From the NCBI RefSeq assembly GCF_014647455.2, contig NZ_BMPF01000005.1:62001-126000 (forward strand): a stretch of 64,000 nucleotides of DNA. The letters run 5' to 3'. Of this stretch, positions 34,439 to 42,612 are shown piece after piece. The translations under genes and the position numbers were made by a program. Within the stretch, counting starts at the first letter, position 1; each line of letters opens with the position of its first letter. Origin of the DNA: Halarchaeum grantii (GTDB lineage Archaea > Halobacteriota > Halobacteria > Halobacteriales > Halobacteriaceae). Below the pieces are notes generated by a model that was given only the letters and a program-made list of their open reading frames with translations, was not told the origin of the DNA and searched no databases.

Positions 34439-34846
34439 ATGGAGACCGTGACCGTCACCCGCGAGGTCGAGGCGTCGCCCGAGCGCGTCCGCGACGCCAT
34501 CTCGGACGTCGAGTCGTTTATGCTGGCCGCCGGCTTCGACGAGGTGCACGTCGAGGGCGACGGCTTCCGGCTCGTCAATCAGGTCGGGCTCTTCGAGATC
34601 GAACTCGATCTCGTCGTCGAGGACCGCGCGGACGCCGCGCTCGCCTACCGCCAACGCGACGGCATCTTCCGAGAGATGGAGACCGTCTACACGGTCGAGG
34701 AGACGGCGGACGGGACGCGCGTCGAGGCGACGACGGAGTACGCGCTCGCCGCGAAACTCGTCGGCCCGGTCTTCGACGGGACGGTCGTGAAACGCCAGCG
34801 CCGCAAGGAACTGAACGCGCAGTTCGACTCCCTCGAAGACCTCTGA
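34439..34846 (+). CDS. SRPBCC (START-like) family protein
   Basis: A 135-residue helix-grip protein. It begins METVTVTREVEASPERVRDAI, the typical first strand and helix of polyketide-cyclase/coenzyme-Q-binding-like proteins, and ends with a long amphipathic helix TVVKRQRRKELNAQFDSLED. The cavity ligand cannot be named. It is a single gene, convergent with metY. Confidence 0.8.
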   Translation: METVTVTREVEASPERVRDAISDVESFMLAAGFDEVHVEGDGFRLVNQVGLFEIELDLVVEDRADAALAYRQRDGIFREMETVYTVEETADGTRVEATTEYALAAKLVGPVFDGTVVKRQRRKELNAQFDSLEDL

Positions 34847-34863
34847 ATCGCTGAGTCGGCGCC

Positions 34864-36168
34864 TCAGGCGGTCGCCTCCTCGATGGCGCGTTCGAGGTCG
34901 GCGAGGATGTCCTCGGGGTCCTCGATGCCGACGGAGAGCCGGACCATATCGGGGGTGACGCCCGCCGCGTCCTGTTCGGCCTCGGTGAGTTGCTGGTGGG
35001 TGGTGCTCGCGGGGTGGATGATGAGCGTCTTCGCGTCGCCGACGTTCGCGAGCAGCGACGCGAGGTCGGCGTTCTCGACGGTCGCGCGCGCGGCGTCGTA
35101 GCCCGCCTTCAGCCCGAACGTGATCATGCCGCCGTACCCGCCCTCCAGGTATTCGCTCGCCGTCTCGTGGGTCTCGTGGTCCGCGAGCCCGGGGTAGTTC
35201 ACCCACGCGACCTCCTCGTGGTCGCTGAGGTAGTCGGCGACGACTTCGGCGTTCTCGCAGTGGCGCTCCATTCTCAACGGTAAGGTCTGGACGCCTTGGA
35301 GGGTCTGCCACGCGTCGAACGGCGACTGCTGGTTCCCGAGGTCGCGGAGGCCGCGCGCGATGGCGGCGTACGTGAACGCGGCGTCGCCGAAGCGCTCCGC
35401 GAAGTTCACGCCGTGATACGCGGGATTGTCCGCGCCGACCTCGGGATACGTCTCCGAGTGCGCCGCCCAGTCGAAGCTCCCGGCGTCGACGAGCGCGCCG
35501 CCGACCGTCGTGCCCGCGCCGTGGAGCCACTTCGTCGTGGAGTGCCAGACGATGTCCGCGCCGTGCTCGATGGGGTTGCAGAGGTACGGCGTCGCGAACG
35601 TGTTGTCCACGATGAGCGGGACGTCGTGGTCGTGGGCGACGTCGGCGATGGCCGCGATGTCCGGCGTGACGAGCGCGGGGTTGCCGATGGACTCGAGGAG
35701 GACGAACGCGGTGTCCTCGTCGATGGCGTCCCGATAGGCCTCGACGTCGAGCGTGTCCACGAACTTCGTGGTGACGCCGCGGCGCTCGACGGTGTGCGTG
35801 AGGTAGGTGTAGGTGCCCCCGTAGAGCGCGGACGCGGAGACGACGTTGTCGCCGGCCTCCGCGAGGATGAACGTCGCGAGGTTGAGCGCCGCCATCCCCG
35901 AGGACGTCGCGACGGCGCCGACGCCGCCCTCGAGCGCCGCGAGGCGCTCCTGAAGGACGTCGACGGTGGGGTTCATCAGTCGCGAGTAGATGTGCCCCGG
36001 CTTCTCAAGGGCGAACTGCCCCGCGGCGTCCTCGGCGTCGTCGAACTCGTAGGACGTCGTCTGATAGATCGGCGTCGCGCGCGCCCCGGTCGCGGGGTCG
36101 GGTTTCGCGCCCGCGTGTACGCTCTCGGTTCCCAGTCCCCGCTCTCGGTCGGCGTTATCGTCTGCCAT
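34864..36168 (-). CDS. metY: O-acetylhomoserine sulfhydrylase (aminocarboxypropyltransferase)
   Basis: A 434-residue PLP enzyme of the Cys/Met metabolism family. It shows TESVHAGAKPDPATGARATPIYQ at the start (read in two parts), IYSRLMNPTVDVLQERLAALE, VATSSGMAALNLA, FVLLESIGNPALVTPD, VDNTFATPYLCNP and the PLP Lys in HSTTKWLHGAGT. The insertion AHSETYPEVGADNPAYHG distinguishes MetY from cystathionine enzymes. It condenses O-acetylhomoserine with sulfide to give homocysteine. A TATA element lies 22 bp upstream. Homoserine dehydrogenase is 4 kb away. Confidence 0.93.
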   Translation of the reverse strand: MADDNADRERGLGTESVHAGAKPDPATGARATPIYQTTSYEFDDAEDAAGQFALEKPGHIYSRLMNPTVDVLQERLAALEGGVGAVATSSGMAALNLATFILAEAGDNVVSASALYGGTYTYLTHTVERRGVTTKFVDTLDVEAYRDAIDEDTAFVLLESIGNPALVTPDIAAIADVAHDHDVPLIVDNTFATPYLCNPIEHGADIVWHSTTKWLHGAGTTVGGALVDAGSFDWAAHSETYPEVGADNPAYHGVNFAERFGDAAFTYAAIARGLRDLGNQQSPFDAWQTLQGVQTLPLRMERHCENAEVVADYLSDHEEVAWVNYPGLADHETHETASEYLEGGYGGMITFGLKAGYDAARATVENADLASLLANVGDAKTLIIHPASTTHQQLTEAEQDAAGVTPDMVRLSVGIEDPEDILADLERAIEEATA

Positions 36169-36190
36169 ACCTCGGCAATTCGACGGTGAC

Positions 36191-36198
36191 GGTAAAAG
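36191..36198 (-). promoter_or_regulatory. TATA element of metY
   Basis: CTTTTACC on the minus strand, 22 bp before the metY ATG, fits a haloarchaeal TATA box for a near-leaderless transcript. Confidence 0.45.
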
Positions 36199-36236
36199 CG
36201 TATCGTGCGTTCCCCGTTTCTGGTATCGGCGCGCGC

Positions 36237-36884
36237 TCAGTCCTCGAGCAGGTCGGCGCGCTCCGCGAACTCGGCGATGACCGTCGCTTCCGCGCGGTGG
36301 AGGGTCTCGCTGCACGTCGATTTCGCGATGCCGAGTTCGTCGGCGACGTCGGTGAGCGTCGCGTCGCGCGGCGTCTCGTAGTAGCCGACGGCGACCGCGG
36401 TCGCGAGGACGTCGCGCTGGCGCTCCGTGAGCGGGGCGTCGCGCTCGTACTGCTCGTCGCGGATGCGTTCGAGCGTGAAGTCGATGCCGAACGCGCTGAA
36501 CTGGTCGCGGAGCGCACCGAGGCGCTCGCTCGGCGCGCGCAGCGTCCACGTCGCGGCGCCGTCCCGTATCTCGAAGGGGAACTCGAGGGGGACACCGGAC
36601 TCCCGGAGCGGGAGCAAGAGCACCGGGTCGGCGGTCTCGAACTGCAACAGCACGTCCTCCTCGCCGTCGTAGAGCGTCGTGACGTCCTGAATCGTCTCGT
36701 GCGCCGTCATCGCGTCGCGGATCGCGTCCGAATCGGTGCCGTCGTCGAGTTCGAGGAGGCCGACGCCCGTCTCCTCGTCCGCGAACGCGGTGAGCACGCG
36801 GAACGTGTCCGCCGCGAATCGACGCGAGACGTCGCCGATCCAGATGCCCTCGGGAACGGTGACGGTGAGTTCGGCGCGCGGCAT
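36237..36884 (-). CDS. Bat-type HTH transcriptional regulator
   Basis: A 215-residue member of the bacterio-opsin-activator HTH group. Residues about 1-150 form an alpha/beta sensor-like domain without cysteines; residues about 155-210 contain APLTERQRDVLATAVAVGYY, TLTDVADELGIAKSTCSETL and RAEATVIAEFAE, the characteristic HTH_10. No cofactor motif is visible. It neighbours metY (same strand, 68 bp upstream of the metY start) and may control it or a distant gene. Confidence 0.88.
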   Translation of the reverse strand: MPRAELTVTVPEGIWIGDVSRRFAADTFRVLTAFADEETGVGLLELDDGTDSDAIRDAMTAHETIQDVTTLYDGEEDVLLQFETADPVLLLPLRESGVPLEFPFEIRDGAATWTLRAPSERLGALRDQFSAFGIDFTLERIRDEQYERDAPLTERQRDVLATAVAVGYYETPRDATLTDVADELGIAKSTCSETLHRAEATVIAEFAERADLLED

Positions 36885-36945
36885 ACCACCCGGTTCGTGA
36901 GCGGACCGTAAGTGGCTAGCGCTCGCTCCCGCGCGCTGGGAGTGC

Positions 36946-37128
36946 TCACGGCCCGCGAGCCATGGTGAGGCTCTCGGCGGTCTTCGCGGCGAAGAACGCG
37001 ACGGTGCCAGCGACGGCGCCGGCGTCGAGGTCCGCGAGCGCGCAGGCGACCGCGAACACGACGATACCGACGGCGACGGGGAGGCGGTTGCGGGCGACGC
37101 GCTGGACGCGAGCGGCAGTGGCGGTCAT
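36946..37128 (-). CDS. Small two-helix membrane protein
   Basis: A 60-residue protein with a basic N-terminus (ARVQRVARNRLP) and two hydrophobic segments separated by DLDAGA. Its reality is supported by a CGAAC-NN-GTTCG palindrome 39 bp upstream, placed symmetrically between it and the divergent 439-residue membrane protein gene. A role beside that protein in anaerobic respiration is inferred. Confidence 0.6.
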   Translation of the reverse strand: MTATAARVQRVARNRLPVAVGIVVFAVACALADLDAGAVAGTVAFFAAKTAESLTMARGP

Positions 37129-37167
37129 CGACGCCGACTCGGCGCGCCGCGCGGAGAGGGGTTTCCC

Positions 37168-37179
37168 CGAACTCGTTCG
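37168..37179. promoter_or_regulatory. CGAAC-NN-GTTCG palindrome (site 2)
   Basis: CGAACTCGTTCG, extended to CCCGAAC-TC-GTTCGGG, lies 39 bp from the minus-strand start at 37128 and 38 bp from the plus-strand start at 37218. One site appears to serve both promoters. Confidence 0.75.
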
Positions 37180-37217
37180 GGACGGCGCGTAGGTGACGGG
37201 CGCTCGAAGACGCGGGT

Positions 37218-38537
37218 ATGCTCCCCGGGAACCTCGACGTCGACACCGACGTCCAACCGCCGATGCGGCTGCCGCTCGGCCACTTCGTCGTCGCGCTCGG
37301 CGCGCTCTGCGTCGCGGTGCTCGTCGGCCTGACGCGCGGTGACGCGCTGTTCGCGCCCGCCGCCGGCCTCGCGCACGTCCACCTCGTGCTCGTCGGCTGG
37401 ATCTGTCTCACCATCGCCGGCGCGATGACGCAGTTCGTCCCCGTCTGGTCGGGCGTCCGCCTCCACTCGACGCGGCTCGCCGGCGCCCAACTCGCCCTGC
37501 TCGCGGGCGGCCTCACGGGGTTCGCCGCCGCGCTTCTCACCGGTGCGTTCGCGCCCCTCCCCGCGTTCGCGGCGGCGATGCTCCTCGGGTTCTGGGTCTT
37601 CGTCTACAACATCGCTCGGACGCTCGCCCGCGCCCGCCCGTTCGACGTCACCGAACGCCACTTCGCGTACGCGCTCGCGTCCTTCCTCGCCGTCTCCGCG
37701 CTCGGCGTCTCGCTCGCCGTCGGCTTCACCCACCCCGACCTCCTCTCCGTGAGCCGCGTGGCACTCCGGGGTTCGCACGTCGCGCTCGCGCTCTTCGGCG
37801 CCGTCCTCTGCACCGTCTTCGGCGCGCTCTACCAGCTCGTCCCGATGTTCGCCCAATCGGACCTCGACGCGCTCGACCGGCGCCTCCAGCGCCTCGAGGA
37901 GGCCGTCTACCCGCTCGGAGTCGCCCTGCTCGCGGCGGGGCGCCTCGTCGAAGTCGCACCGCTCGCCCGCCTCGGCGGCCTGCTCGTCGTCGGCGGCGTG
38001 CTCGCCGTCGCCGTCGTGCTCGCGCGCCGCCTCGCGGCCGCCACCGTCTCGTGGGGGCCGATGCTCCGCCGATACGCCGTCCTCCCGGTCGCGATGGGCG
38101 CGTGGGCGGCGTGGACGCTCCCCGTCTGGCTCGCCCGCCCGCTCGCCTACGACGCCGCCGTCGGCGCGCCGGGGTCGTTCTCCCTGCTCGTGCTCGGCGT
38201 CGTCGGCTTCGTCGTCCTCGGCACCCTCTACCACGTCGTCCCGTTCATCGTCTGGGTGCACCGCTACAGCGACCGCCTCGGCTTCGAGGCCGTGCCGACC
38301 ATCGACGACCTCTACGTCGCGCGCGTCGCGAACGTCGATTTCGCGCTCCTCCTCGCCGGCACGGGACTGCTCGTCCTCGATGCCGCCGTCTCGCTCCCCG
38401 CACCGCTCGGCCGTGCGGGCGACGCGCTCGTCGCGGGCGGCGTCGCGCTCGCCGTCGCGAACCTCCTGCTCGTCGTCTGGCGACACGCCGTCGCGCCCGC
38501 CGTGGGCGCCCGTCTCGGGTCGCTCGCGGGCGAGTGA
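37218..38537 (+). CDS. Polytopic membrane protein resembling a lone heme-copper oxidase subunit I or NnrS
   Basis: A 439-residue protein with about 12 hydrophobic segments and no large loops. Conserved-looking His residues occur in membrane segments: LAHVHLVLVGWICLTIAGAM, ALRGSHVALALFGAVLCTVF and GTLYHVVPFIVWVHRYSDRLG. This His pattern and the YHVVPF motif recall subunit I-like proteins such as NnrS and other heme-binding membrane proteins of denitrifiers. It lies under a palindrome shared with the nitric oxide reductase genes, so a function in nitrogen-oxide respiration or NO tolerance is likely. Whether it binds heme or copper is unproven. Confidence 0.65.
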   Translation: MLPGNLDVDTDVQPPMRLPLGHFVVALGALCVAVLVGLTRGDALFAPAAGLAHVHLVLVGWICLTIAGAMTQFVPVWSGVRLHSTRLAGAQLALLAGGLTGFAAALLTGAFAPLPAFAAAMLLGFWVFVYNIARTLARARPFDVTERHFAYALASFLAVSALGVSLAVGFTHPDLLSVSRVALRGSHVALALFGAVLCTVFGALYQLVPMFAQSDLDALDRRLQRLEEAVYPLGVALLAAGRLVEVAPLARLGGLLVVGGVLAVAVVLARRLAAATVSWGPMLRRYAVLPVAMGAWAAWTLPVWLARPLAYDAAVGAPGSFSLLVLGVVGFVVLGTLYHVVPFIVWVHRYSDRLGFEAVPTIDDLYVARVANVDFALLLAGTGLLVLDAAVSLPAPLGRAGDALVAGGVALAVANLLLVVWRHAVAPAVGARLGSLAGE

Positions 38538-38562
38538 AACCGCGAGTGCTCCGTTTTCGAAC

Positions 38563-38856
38563 TTATTCCTCGGCGTCGAACAGCGCGCGCACCCGCTCGG
38601 CGTCGGCGGGGTCGTCGGCTTCCCTGACGGCGCGCTCGGGCGCCTCGAGCAGTTCCTCGACGAGTCGGTCCGCGAGTTCGTCGAGGACGCGCGCCCGCTC
38701 CGCCGTGAGCGCGTCCCGTGCCTCGAGACGCGAGCGCGCCCGCTCGAGTTGCGCGTCCCGGATCGCCGCCGCGCGCTCAGCGATGTCGCGGCGCGTCGCC
38801 TCGCGCTCGTCGGTCGCTCCCGCGTCGCTTCCGTCGCGTGAGGCCGCCTCGCTCAT
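38563..38856 (-). CDS. Small helical protein downstream of the radical SAM gene
   Basis: A 97-residue, highly charged helical protein: MSEAASRDGSDAGATDERE followed by long Arg/Glu/Ala helices and ending RVRALFDAEE. It overlaps the radical SAM gene by four bases and should be co-translated with it. It has no metal-binding or catalytic motif and may be an accessory partner. I do not recognise the family. Confidence 0.6.
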   Translation of the reverse strand: MSEAASRDGSDAGATDEREATRRDIAERAAAIRDAQLERARSRLEARDALTAERARVLDELADRLVEELLEAPERAVREADDPADAERVRALFDAEE

Positions 38857-39959
38857 AGCTCCACCTCCGCCGGCGACTGGTCCGGCATCGGGCCGTCGTA
38901 CCCCTCGGGTTCGTACGCGCAGAGCGGGTCGCTCGCGAGCGGGTCGCCCGCCGTCGCGTAGGCGCGCGAGCGACTGCCGCCGCAGACGTTGCGGAACTCG
39001 CAGGCCCCGCACTTCCCCGTGAGGGCGTCGGGGTCGCGAAGCGACTCGAAGAGCGCCGAGTCCCGATAGAGGTCGACGAGCGACTCCTCGCGGACGTTCC
39101 CCGCCGACTCGGGGAGGAAGCCCGACGGGTAGACGTCGCCGACGTGGCTGACGAACGCGAAGCCGTCGCCCGCCGTGATGCCGGTCCGCCGACCGATGCC
39201 GTCGCGGGCGGGCGACGCGGTGCCGCCCTCGGCGCGCTTCTGCTGGAGGGCGACCCGCCGATAGTGCGGGGCTTCGGTCGTCTTCACGCCGAACGGTGCG
39301 TCGTCGGCGACGTCGACGAGCCACTCCATGACGCCCTCGGCGCGCTCGGGGTCGATCGGGTCGAGGACGCGCCCCCGGCCCACGGGAACGAGGAAGAAGA
39401 CCGACCAGAGCACCGCGCCGAGGTCGGCGACGAGGTCGCGGATAGCGGGGAGGTCCCCGACCGTCTGCGCGCAGACGGTGGTGTTGATCTGGAGCGGGAG
39501 GCCGGCGTCGCGCGCGGCGCGCGCGGCCTCGACGGTGGAGTCGAAGCTCCCCGCTTCGCCGCGAAACGCGTCGTGGGTCGCCGCGCTCGCGCCGTCGAGG
39601 CTGAGCGCCATCCGCCGGAGGCCGGCGTCCGCGAGGTCGGCGACCCGCTCGCGGGTGAGCGACTCGGTGCCACTCGGCGTCATCGTCATTCGGAGGCCGT
39701 TCTCGACGCCGTACTCGACGAGGTCGACGGTGTCGTCGCGGGCGAGCGGGTCGCCACCGGAGAGCACGACGAGTTGGCCGTCGCCGAACGCGCGGGCGTC
39801 GTCGAGGAGCGCCTTCCCCTCGGCGGTGGTGAGTTCGTCCGGGTGGCGCGCCGGCTGGGCGTCCGCCCGACAGTGCTCGCAGGCGAGCGCGCACGCCTGC
39901 GTGACCTCCCAGATGCAGACGAACGGCCGCTGGCTCGTGTCGACGTCGCTCGGTCGCAT
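38853..39959 (-). CDS. Radical SAM/SPASM protein, AhbD/NirJ-like
   Basis: A 368-residue radical SAM enzyme. The SAM-cluster motif is CALACEHC (CxxxCxxC) in a WEVTQACALACEHCRADAQP context, followed by the GGDP motif in VVLSGGDPLARDD. The C-terminal SPASM-like region has CGACEFRNVCGG and a final DPLC. This architecture matches the haloarchaeal group related to AhbD (Fe-coproporphyrin decarboxylase) and NirJ (heme d1 synthesis). In a denitrification context either heme b supply or a nitrite-reductase heme is plausible; no cytochrome cd1 gene is in the window, so AhbD-like is favoured. Its promoter carries palindrome site 3. Confidence 0.82.
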   Translation of the reverse strand: MRPSDVDTSQRPFVCIWEVTQACALACEHCRADAQPARHPDELTTAEGKALLDDARAFGDGQLVVLSGGDPLARDDTVDLVEYGVENGLRMTMTPSGTESLTRERVADLADAGLRRMALSLDGASAATHDAFRGEAGSFDSTVEAARAARDAGLPLQINTTVCAQTVGDLPAIRDLVADLGAVLWSVFFLVPVGRGRVLDPIDPERAEGVMEWLVDVADDAPFGVKTTEAPHYRRVALQQKRAEGGTASPARDGIGRRTGITAGDGFAFVSHVGDVYPSGFLPESAGNVREESLVDLYRDSALFESLRDPDALTGKCGACEFRNVCGGSRSRAYATAGDPLASDPLCAYEPEGYDGPMPDQSPAEVEL

Positions 39960-39997
39960 ACTCGTGGGGTGGGCGTCCGCACCCGAGTAGCCCGTCC

Positions 39998-40009
39998 CGA
40001 ACACGTTCG
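39998..40009. promoter_or_regulatory. CGAAC-NN-GTTCG palindrome (site 3)
   Basis: CGAACACGTTCG, extended to CCCGAAC-AC-GTTCGGG, lies exactly 38 bp from each of two divergent starts: the radical SAM gene (39959) and the DUF2249 gene (40048). Confidence 0.78.
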
Positions 40010-40047
40010 GGGATACGGTTTGCTCCCCGGAGCCGATACACACAGGT

Positions 40048-40320
40048 ATGGTTGACGCGACCGCCCTCGACGACGCCGTCAGCGAGACCGACGTGCCCAC
40101 GGACCGGCCGCGCGAACGCCTCGACGCCCGCGAACTCCCGCCGCCCGAGCCGCTCACGGAGACGCTCGAGCGACTCGCCGACTTCGACGACGAGCGCGTC
40201 CTCGTGCAGGTGAACGACCGCGCGCCCCAGCACCTCTACCCGAAGCTCGACGACCGCGGCTGGGCGTACGAGACCGTCGAGGCCGACGACGCCGTCGTGA
40301 CCGTCGTCTGGCGCCCGTGA
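40048..40320 (+). CDS. DUF2249 protein
   Basis: A 90-residue protein. The DUF2249 core is seen as RERLDARELPPPEPLTETLE, a helix, then DERVLVQVNDRAPQHLYPKL and GWAYETVEADDAVVTVVWRP, the pattern dividing an LDxR start from an HxPxxLYxxLxxRG-like centre. Such small proteins recur near denitrification genes; the biochemical role is not established. It overlaps the next HTH gene by four bases (GTGA). Confidence 0.82.
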   Translation: MVDATALDDAVSETDVPTDRPRERLDARELPPPEPLTETLERLADFDDERVLVQVNDRAPQHLYPKLDDRGWAYETVEADDAVVTVVWRP

Positions 40321-40745
40321 CGATGGACGGCGCGTACGCGCGCCGCGACCCGGAGCGGACGCGGGCCGAGGAGCGCGCACCCCCGGAATCCCGGGACGGC
40401 GGGGTCGAGCCGTCGCCGCGCGAGGTGACGGCCGCGCTCGACGACGCGGACTGTCGCGCGATGCTCGCGGCGCTCGAGGAGGCGAAGACGGCGCGCGAGC
40501 TCCGCGAGGAGTGCGACGTCCCCTCCTCGACCGCCTACCGGAAGCTCGACCGGCTGAGCGACGCCGGCCTCGTCACCGAGCGCGTGACGCTCGACGATGG
40601 CTACCAGCAGGTCACGCGCTACGTCCGCGCGTTCGACGCCGTGCGCCTCAGCGCCGACGCGGACGGGTTCAGCGTCGACATCGAGGTGCGCGAACAGGCC
40701 GTCACCGACCGCCCCGTGGGACCGCACTCGCCCACCGACCCCTGA
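40317..40745 (+). CDS. Winged-helix transcriptional regulator
   Basis: A 142-residue DNA-binding protein. After an acidic, flexible 35 residues comes ALDDADCRAMLAALEEAKTARELREECDVPSSTAYRKLDRL (seen in pieces), a clear ArsR-type helix-turn-helix, then a wing GLVTERVTLDDGYQQVTRYV and a strand-rich tail with DGFSVDIEVRE. It is translationally coupled to the DUF2249 gene. It may feed back on the anaerobic genes. Start is GTG at 40317 or ATG at 40323. Confidence 0.82.
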   Translation: MTMDGAYARRDPERTRAEERAPPESRDGGVEPSPREVTAALDDADCRAMLAALEEAKTARELREECDVPSSTAYRKLDRLSDAGLVTERVTLDDGYQQVTRYVRAFDAVRLSADADGFSVDIEVREQAVTDRPVGPHSPTDP

Positions 40746-40758
40746 GCGTCCCGGCACG

Positions 40759-40770
40759 CGAACACGTTCG
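40759..40770. promoter_or_regulatory. CGAAC-NN-GTTCG palindrome (site 4)
   Basis: CGAACACGTTCG lies 38 bp before the cupin start at 40809 and only 13 bp after the HTH gene stop, marking a new promoter. Confidence 0.75.
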
Positions 40771-40808
40771 GGGGGACGGTGAACCGTCCGGCGTGCGTTC
40801 GCTCACGT

Positions 40809-41117
40809 ATGCCCGACGTCCAGACGCTCGCCGACCTGACCGAGGAACCGCACGCCACCGTCTTCGCGGACGCGCCCCGGACCGTCCGGCTCTCGCTCGA
40901 CGCCGGCGAGTCGCTCCCCGAGCACGACCACCCCGGCGTGGACGTCCTGCTCGTCGGCCTCGAGGGCCACCTCACCGTCGAACTCGACGGGGACCCCCAC
41001 GACGTCCGGGGCGGCGACGTCCTCCGCGTCGCGGGCGAGCACCGCATCGAACCGCGCGCCCGCGACGACAGCACCGCGCTCGTGGTCCTCGCGCCACGGG
41101 AGGGCGACGATGCGTAG
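40809..41117 (+). CDS. Cupin domain protein
   Basis: A 102-residue cupin. Motif 1 is seen as LPEHDHPGVDVLLVGLEGHL with His-x-His-like ligands and motif 2 as VRGGDVLRVAGEHRIEPR with a late His, so a metal site is likely. It overlaps the next gene by eight bases. The upstream palindrome links it to nitrogen-oxide control, like the distant cupin at 5696-6076. Substrate or signal is unknown. Confidence 0.82.
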   Translation: MPDVQTLADLTEEPHATVFADAPRTVRLSLDAGESLPEHDHPGVDVLLVGLEGHLTVELDGDPHDVRGGDVLRVAGEHRIEPRARDDSTALVVLAPREGDDA

Positions 41118-41646
41118 CTTCTTCGGCGGCGGGGGCGCCGACGAGGCCTTCGACGATCAGGGGTCGTTCGTCCCCGCCAACATCCCCGACCCGGGGCCGT
41201 TCCTCGACGACGCCGAGGTGCTGACCGGGGACGACCACGTCGCCGTCCACGAGACGGCGCGCGAGTGCTTCGAGGAGCGCGGCGTCTACGACGTGACGTT
41301 CGGCTACAACCTCGCGCGCCTCAACCTCGACCAGCGCCACCCCGACGCGGGGTTCCGGTACGGCGTGGACGGCGACGACCTGCGCGCGGAGTTCACGCCG
41401 ACGACCGAGTTCTGCCCGCAGAGCGACACCCTCACCGTCGGCGCGTTCCGCGCGTGGAACGGCCTCGAAGAGCGCCACGACTACGAGCTCGTGCGCGTCC
41501 GCGTCGCGCCCAGCCACCAGCGCGCCGACGCCGTCAACGACCGCCTCGCCGCCCTCGAAGACGCGTACGTCGAGACGGGCGAACTCCCCGACGCCGAGAC
41601 CCCGGACCCGAACGGGGGCGCGGGCGACGACTCACTCCCGTTCTGA
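41110..41646 (+). CDS. Conserved hypothetical protein of the denitrification region
   Basis: A 178-residue acidic soluble protein beginning MRSFFGGGGADEAFDDQGSF. A central segment, AEFTPTTEFCPQSDTLTVGA, holds the single Cys in a setting that recalls MIP18/DUF59-type iron-sulfur assembly proteins, but the similarity is weak. It overlaps the cupin gene by eight bases and so is probably co-expressed under site 4. No function is claimed. Confidence 0.65.
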   Translation: MRSFFGGGGADEAFDDQGSFVPANIPDPGPFLDDAEVLTGDDHVAVHETARECFEERGVYDVTFGYNLARLNLDQRHPDAGFRYGVDGDDLRAEFTPTTEFCPQSDTLTVGAFRAWNGLEERHDYELVRVRVAPSHQRADAVNDRLAALEDAYVETGELPDAETPDPNGGAGDDSLPF

Positions 41647-41681
41647 GCCGCGCTGTTGAGAGCGTTAGCAGGGGATAGCTC

Positions 41682-42170
41682 CTACGTTGTCACAACTGCG
41701 ACGGCGTTGAAGAAGGTGAACAGGACGACGAAGGCAAGTATGGCACTGACGACGGTCCGTCGGGGGTGCTCACGTCGGTACTTCCCGGCAAGGCCGTAGG
41801 GGATACCCAGTCCGAGCGTCACCGCGAGGAACATCGCGATGTTTCGGACGAGCTCGACGACGACACCCGGATAGCCACCGGACGCACCCATCGTCGCCAG
41901 AAACCCGACGAAGGCTGTAACAGCGACACTCAACCCTCCCCAGACGGCTAATAGGGCGACTTCCCACCACACGACTAATTCCGCGAATCCGACATACGCG
42001 ACGAGTGAGATCACGAGCGGGAACACGAAGATCGTGAATAGCTCGAGGTTCCCACTCCGAAGCGGAGAGCTGGGAACGTTCGCGACTAAGAGAGCGAGTC
42101 CCAGGATGGTTAATCCGACCAGTACTCCCGAAAGCGTCCGGGTATCGGCCGTTCGTGTGGAGGGCGCCAT
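41682..42170 (-). CDS. Four- or five-helix membrane protein
   Basis: A 162-residue protein with hydrophobic segments at about 15-32, 45-65, 70-95, 108-125 and 140-160. It has lower GC and less acidic bias than neighbours. Nothing identifies a family. It has no palindrome upstream and interrupts the regulon cluster, so it may be an unrelated insertion. Confidence 0.55.
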   Translation of the reverse strand: MAPSTRTADTRTLSGVLVGLTILGLALLVANVPSSPLRSGNLELFTIFVFPLVISLVAYVGFAELVVWWEVALLAVWGGLSVAVTAFVGFLATMGASGGYPGVVVELVRNIAMFLAVTLGLGIPYGLAGKYRREHPRRTVVSAILAFVVLFTFFNAVAVVTT

Positions 42171-42255
42171 ATCGGAACATGTGCTTCAATATGGTAAATG
42201 TCTTATGTGACTCAGAGTACTGGAACGATACATTCGCCCGTCGAAGTACGTACGC

Positions 42256-42555
42256 CTACTCGACGCGCACGCGGACGACGTGCCCGCCGCAGCCGCACTG
42301 CTCGACGTACTCGTAGTCGACGGCGTCGCCGAACGCCTCCTCGAGCGCGTCGTAGAGGTACGTCTCCGGGTGGCCCTGTTCGGCGTGCGTCACGAGGTTC
42401 ACGTGGTAGCCCGAGGCGGTCTGCCGGACGGCGTCGCGGGCGTCGTCGAGGAGGCGCTCGCGGTCCGACTCGTACTCGGGGTGTTCGAGGTTCGCCGACC
42501 ACGAGTTCCGATGCGTCTCGTCGGTGACGGCCTCGGCGTCGTGCGAGTGGCTCAT
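42256..42555 (-). CDS. Small protein with a CGCGG motif
   Basis: A 99-residue protein starting MSHSHDAEAVTDETHRNSW. The C-terminus YEYVEQCGCGGHVVRVRVE has two cysteines in CGCGGH, a likely metal or cluster-binding loop. The central part (SGYHVNLVTHAEQGHPETYL) is helix-strand mixed. A CGAAC-NN-GTTCG site 40 bp upstream and the adjoining norB gene suggest a role in NO metabolism. No tested family function is known to me. Confidence 0.7.
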   Translation of the reverse strand: MSHSHDAEAVTDETHRNSWSANLEHPEYESDRERLLDDARDAVRQTASGYHVNLVTHAEQGHPETYLYDALEEAFGDAVDYEYVEQCGCGGHVVRVRVE

Positions 42556-42595
42556 GCGTGTCGTGGGAGGCACGCAGGAGAGAAGAACGGCGTCC

Positions 42596-42607
42596 CGAAC
42601 GGGTTCG
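42596..42607. promoter_or_regulatory. CGAAC-NN-GTTCG palindrome (site 5)
   Basis: CGAACGGGTTCG, extended to CCCGAAC-GG-GTTCGGG, lies 40 bp upstream of the CGCGG-protein start at 42555 and just beyond the norB stop. Confidence 0.73.
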
Positions 42608-42612
42608 GGACG

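Noticed and set aside
38563..40380. 605-codon minus-strand frame ending with the small helical protein
   Set aside because: Only the last 97 codons are credible; the rest is an Arg-rich shadow of the radical SAM gene.
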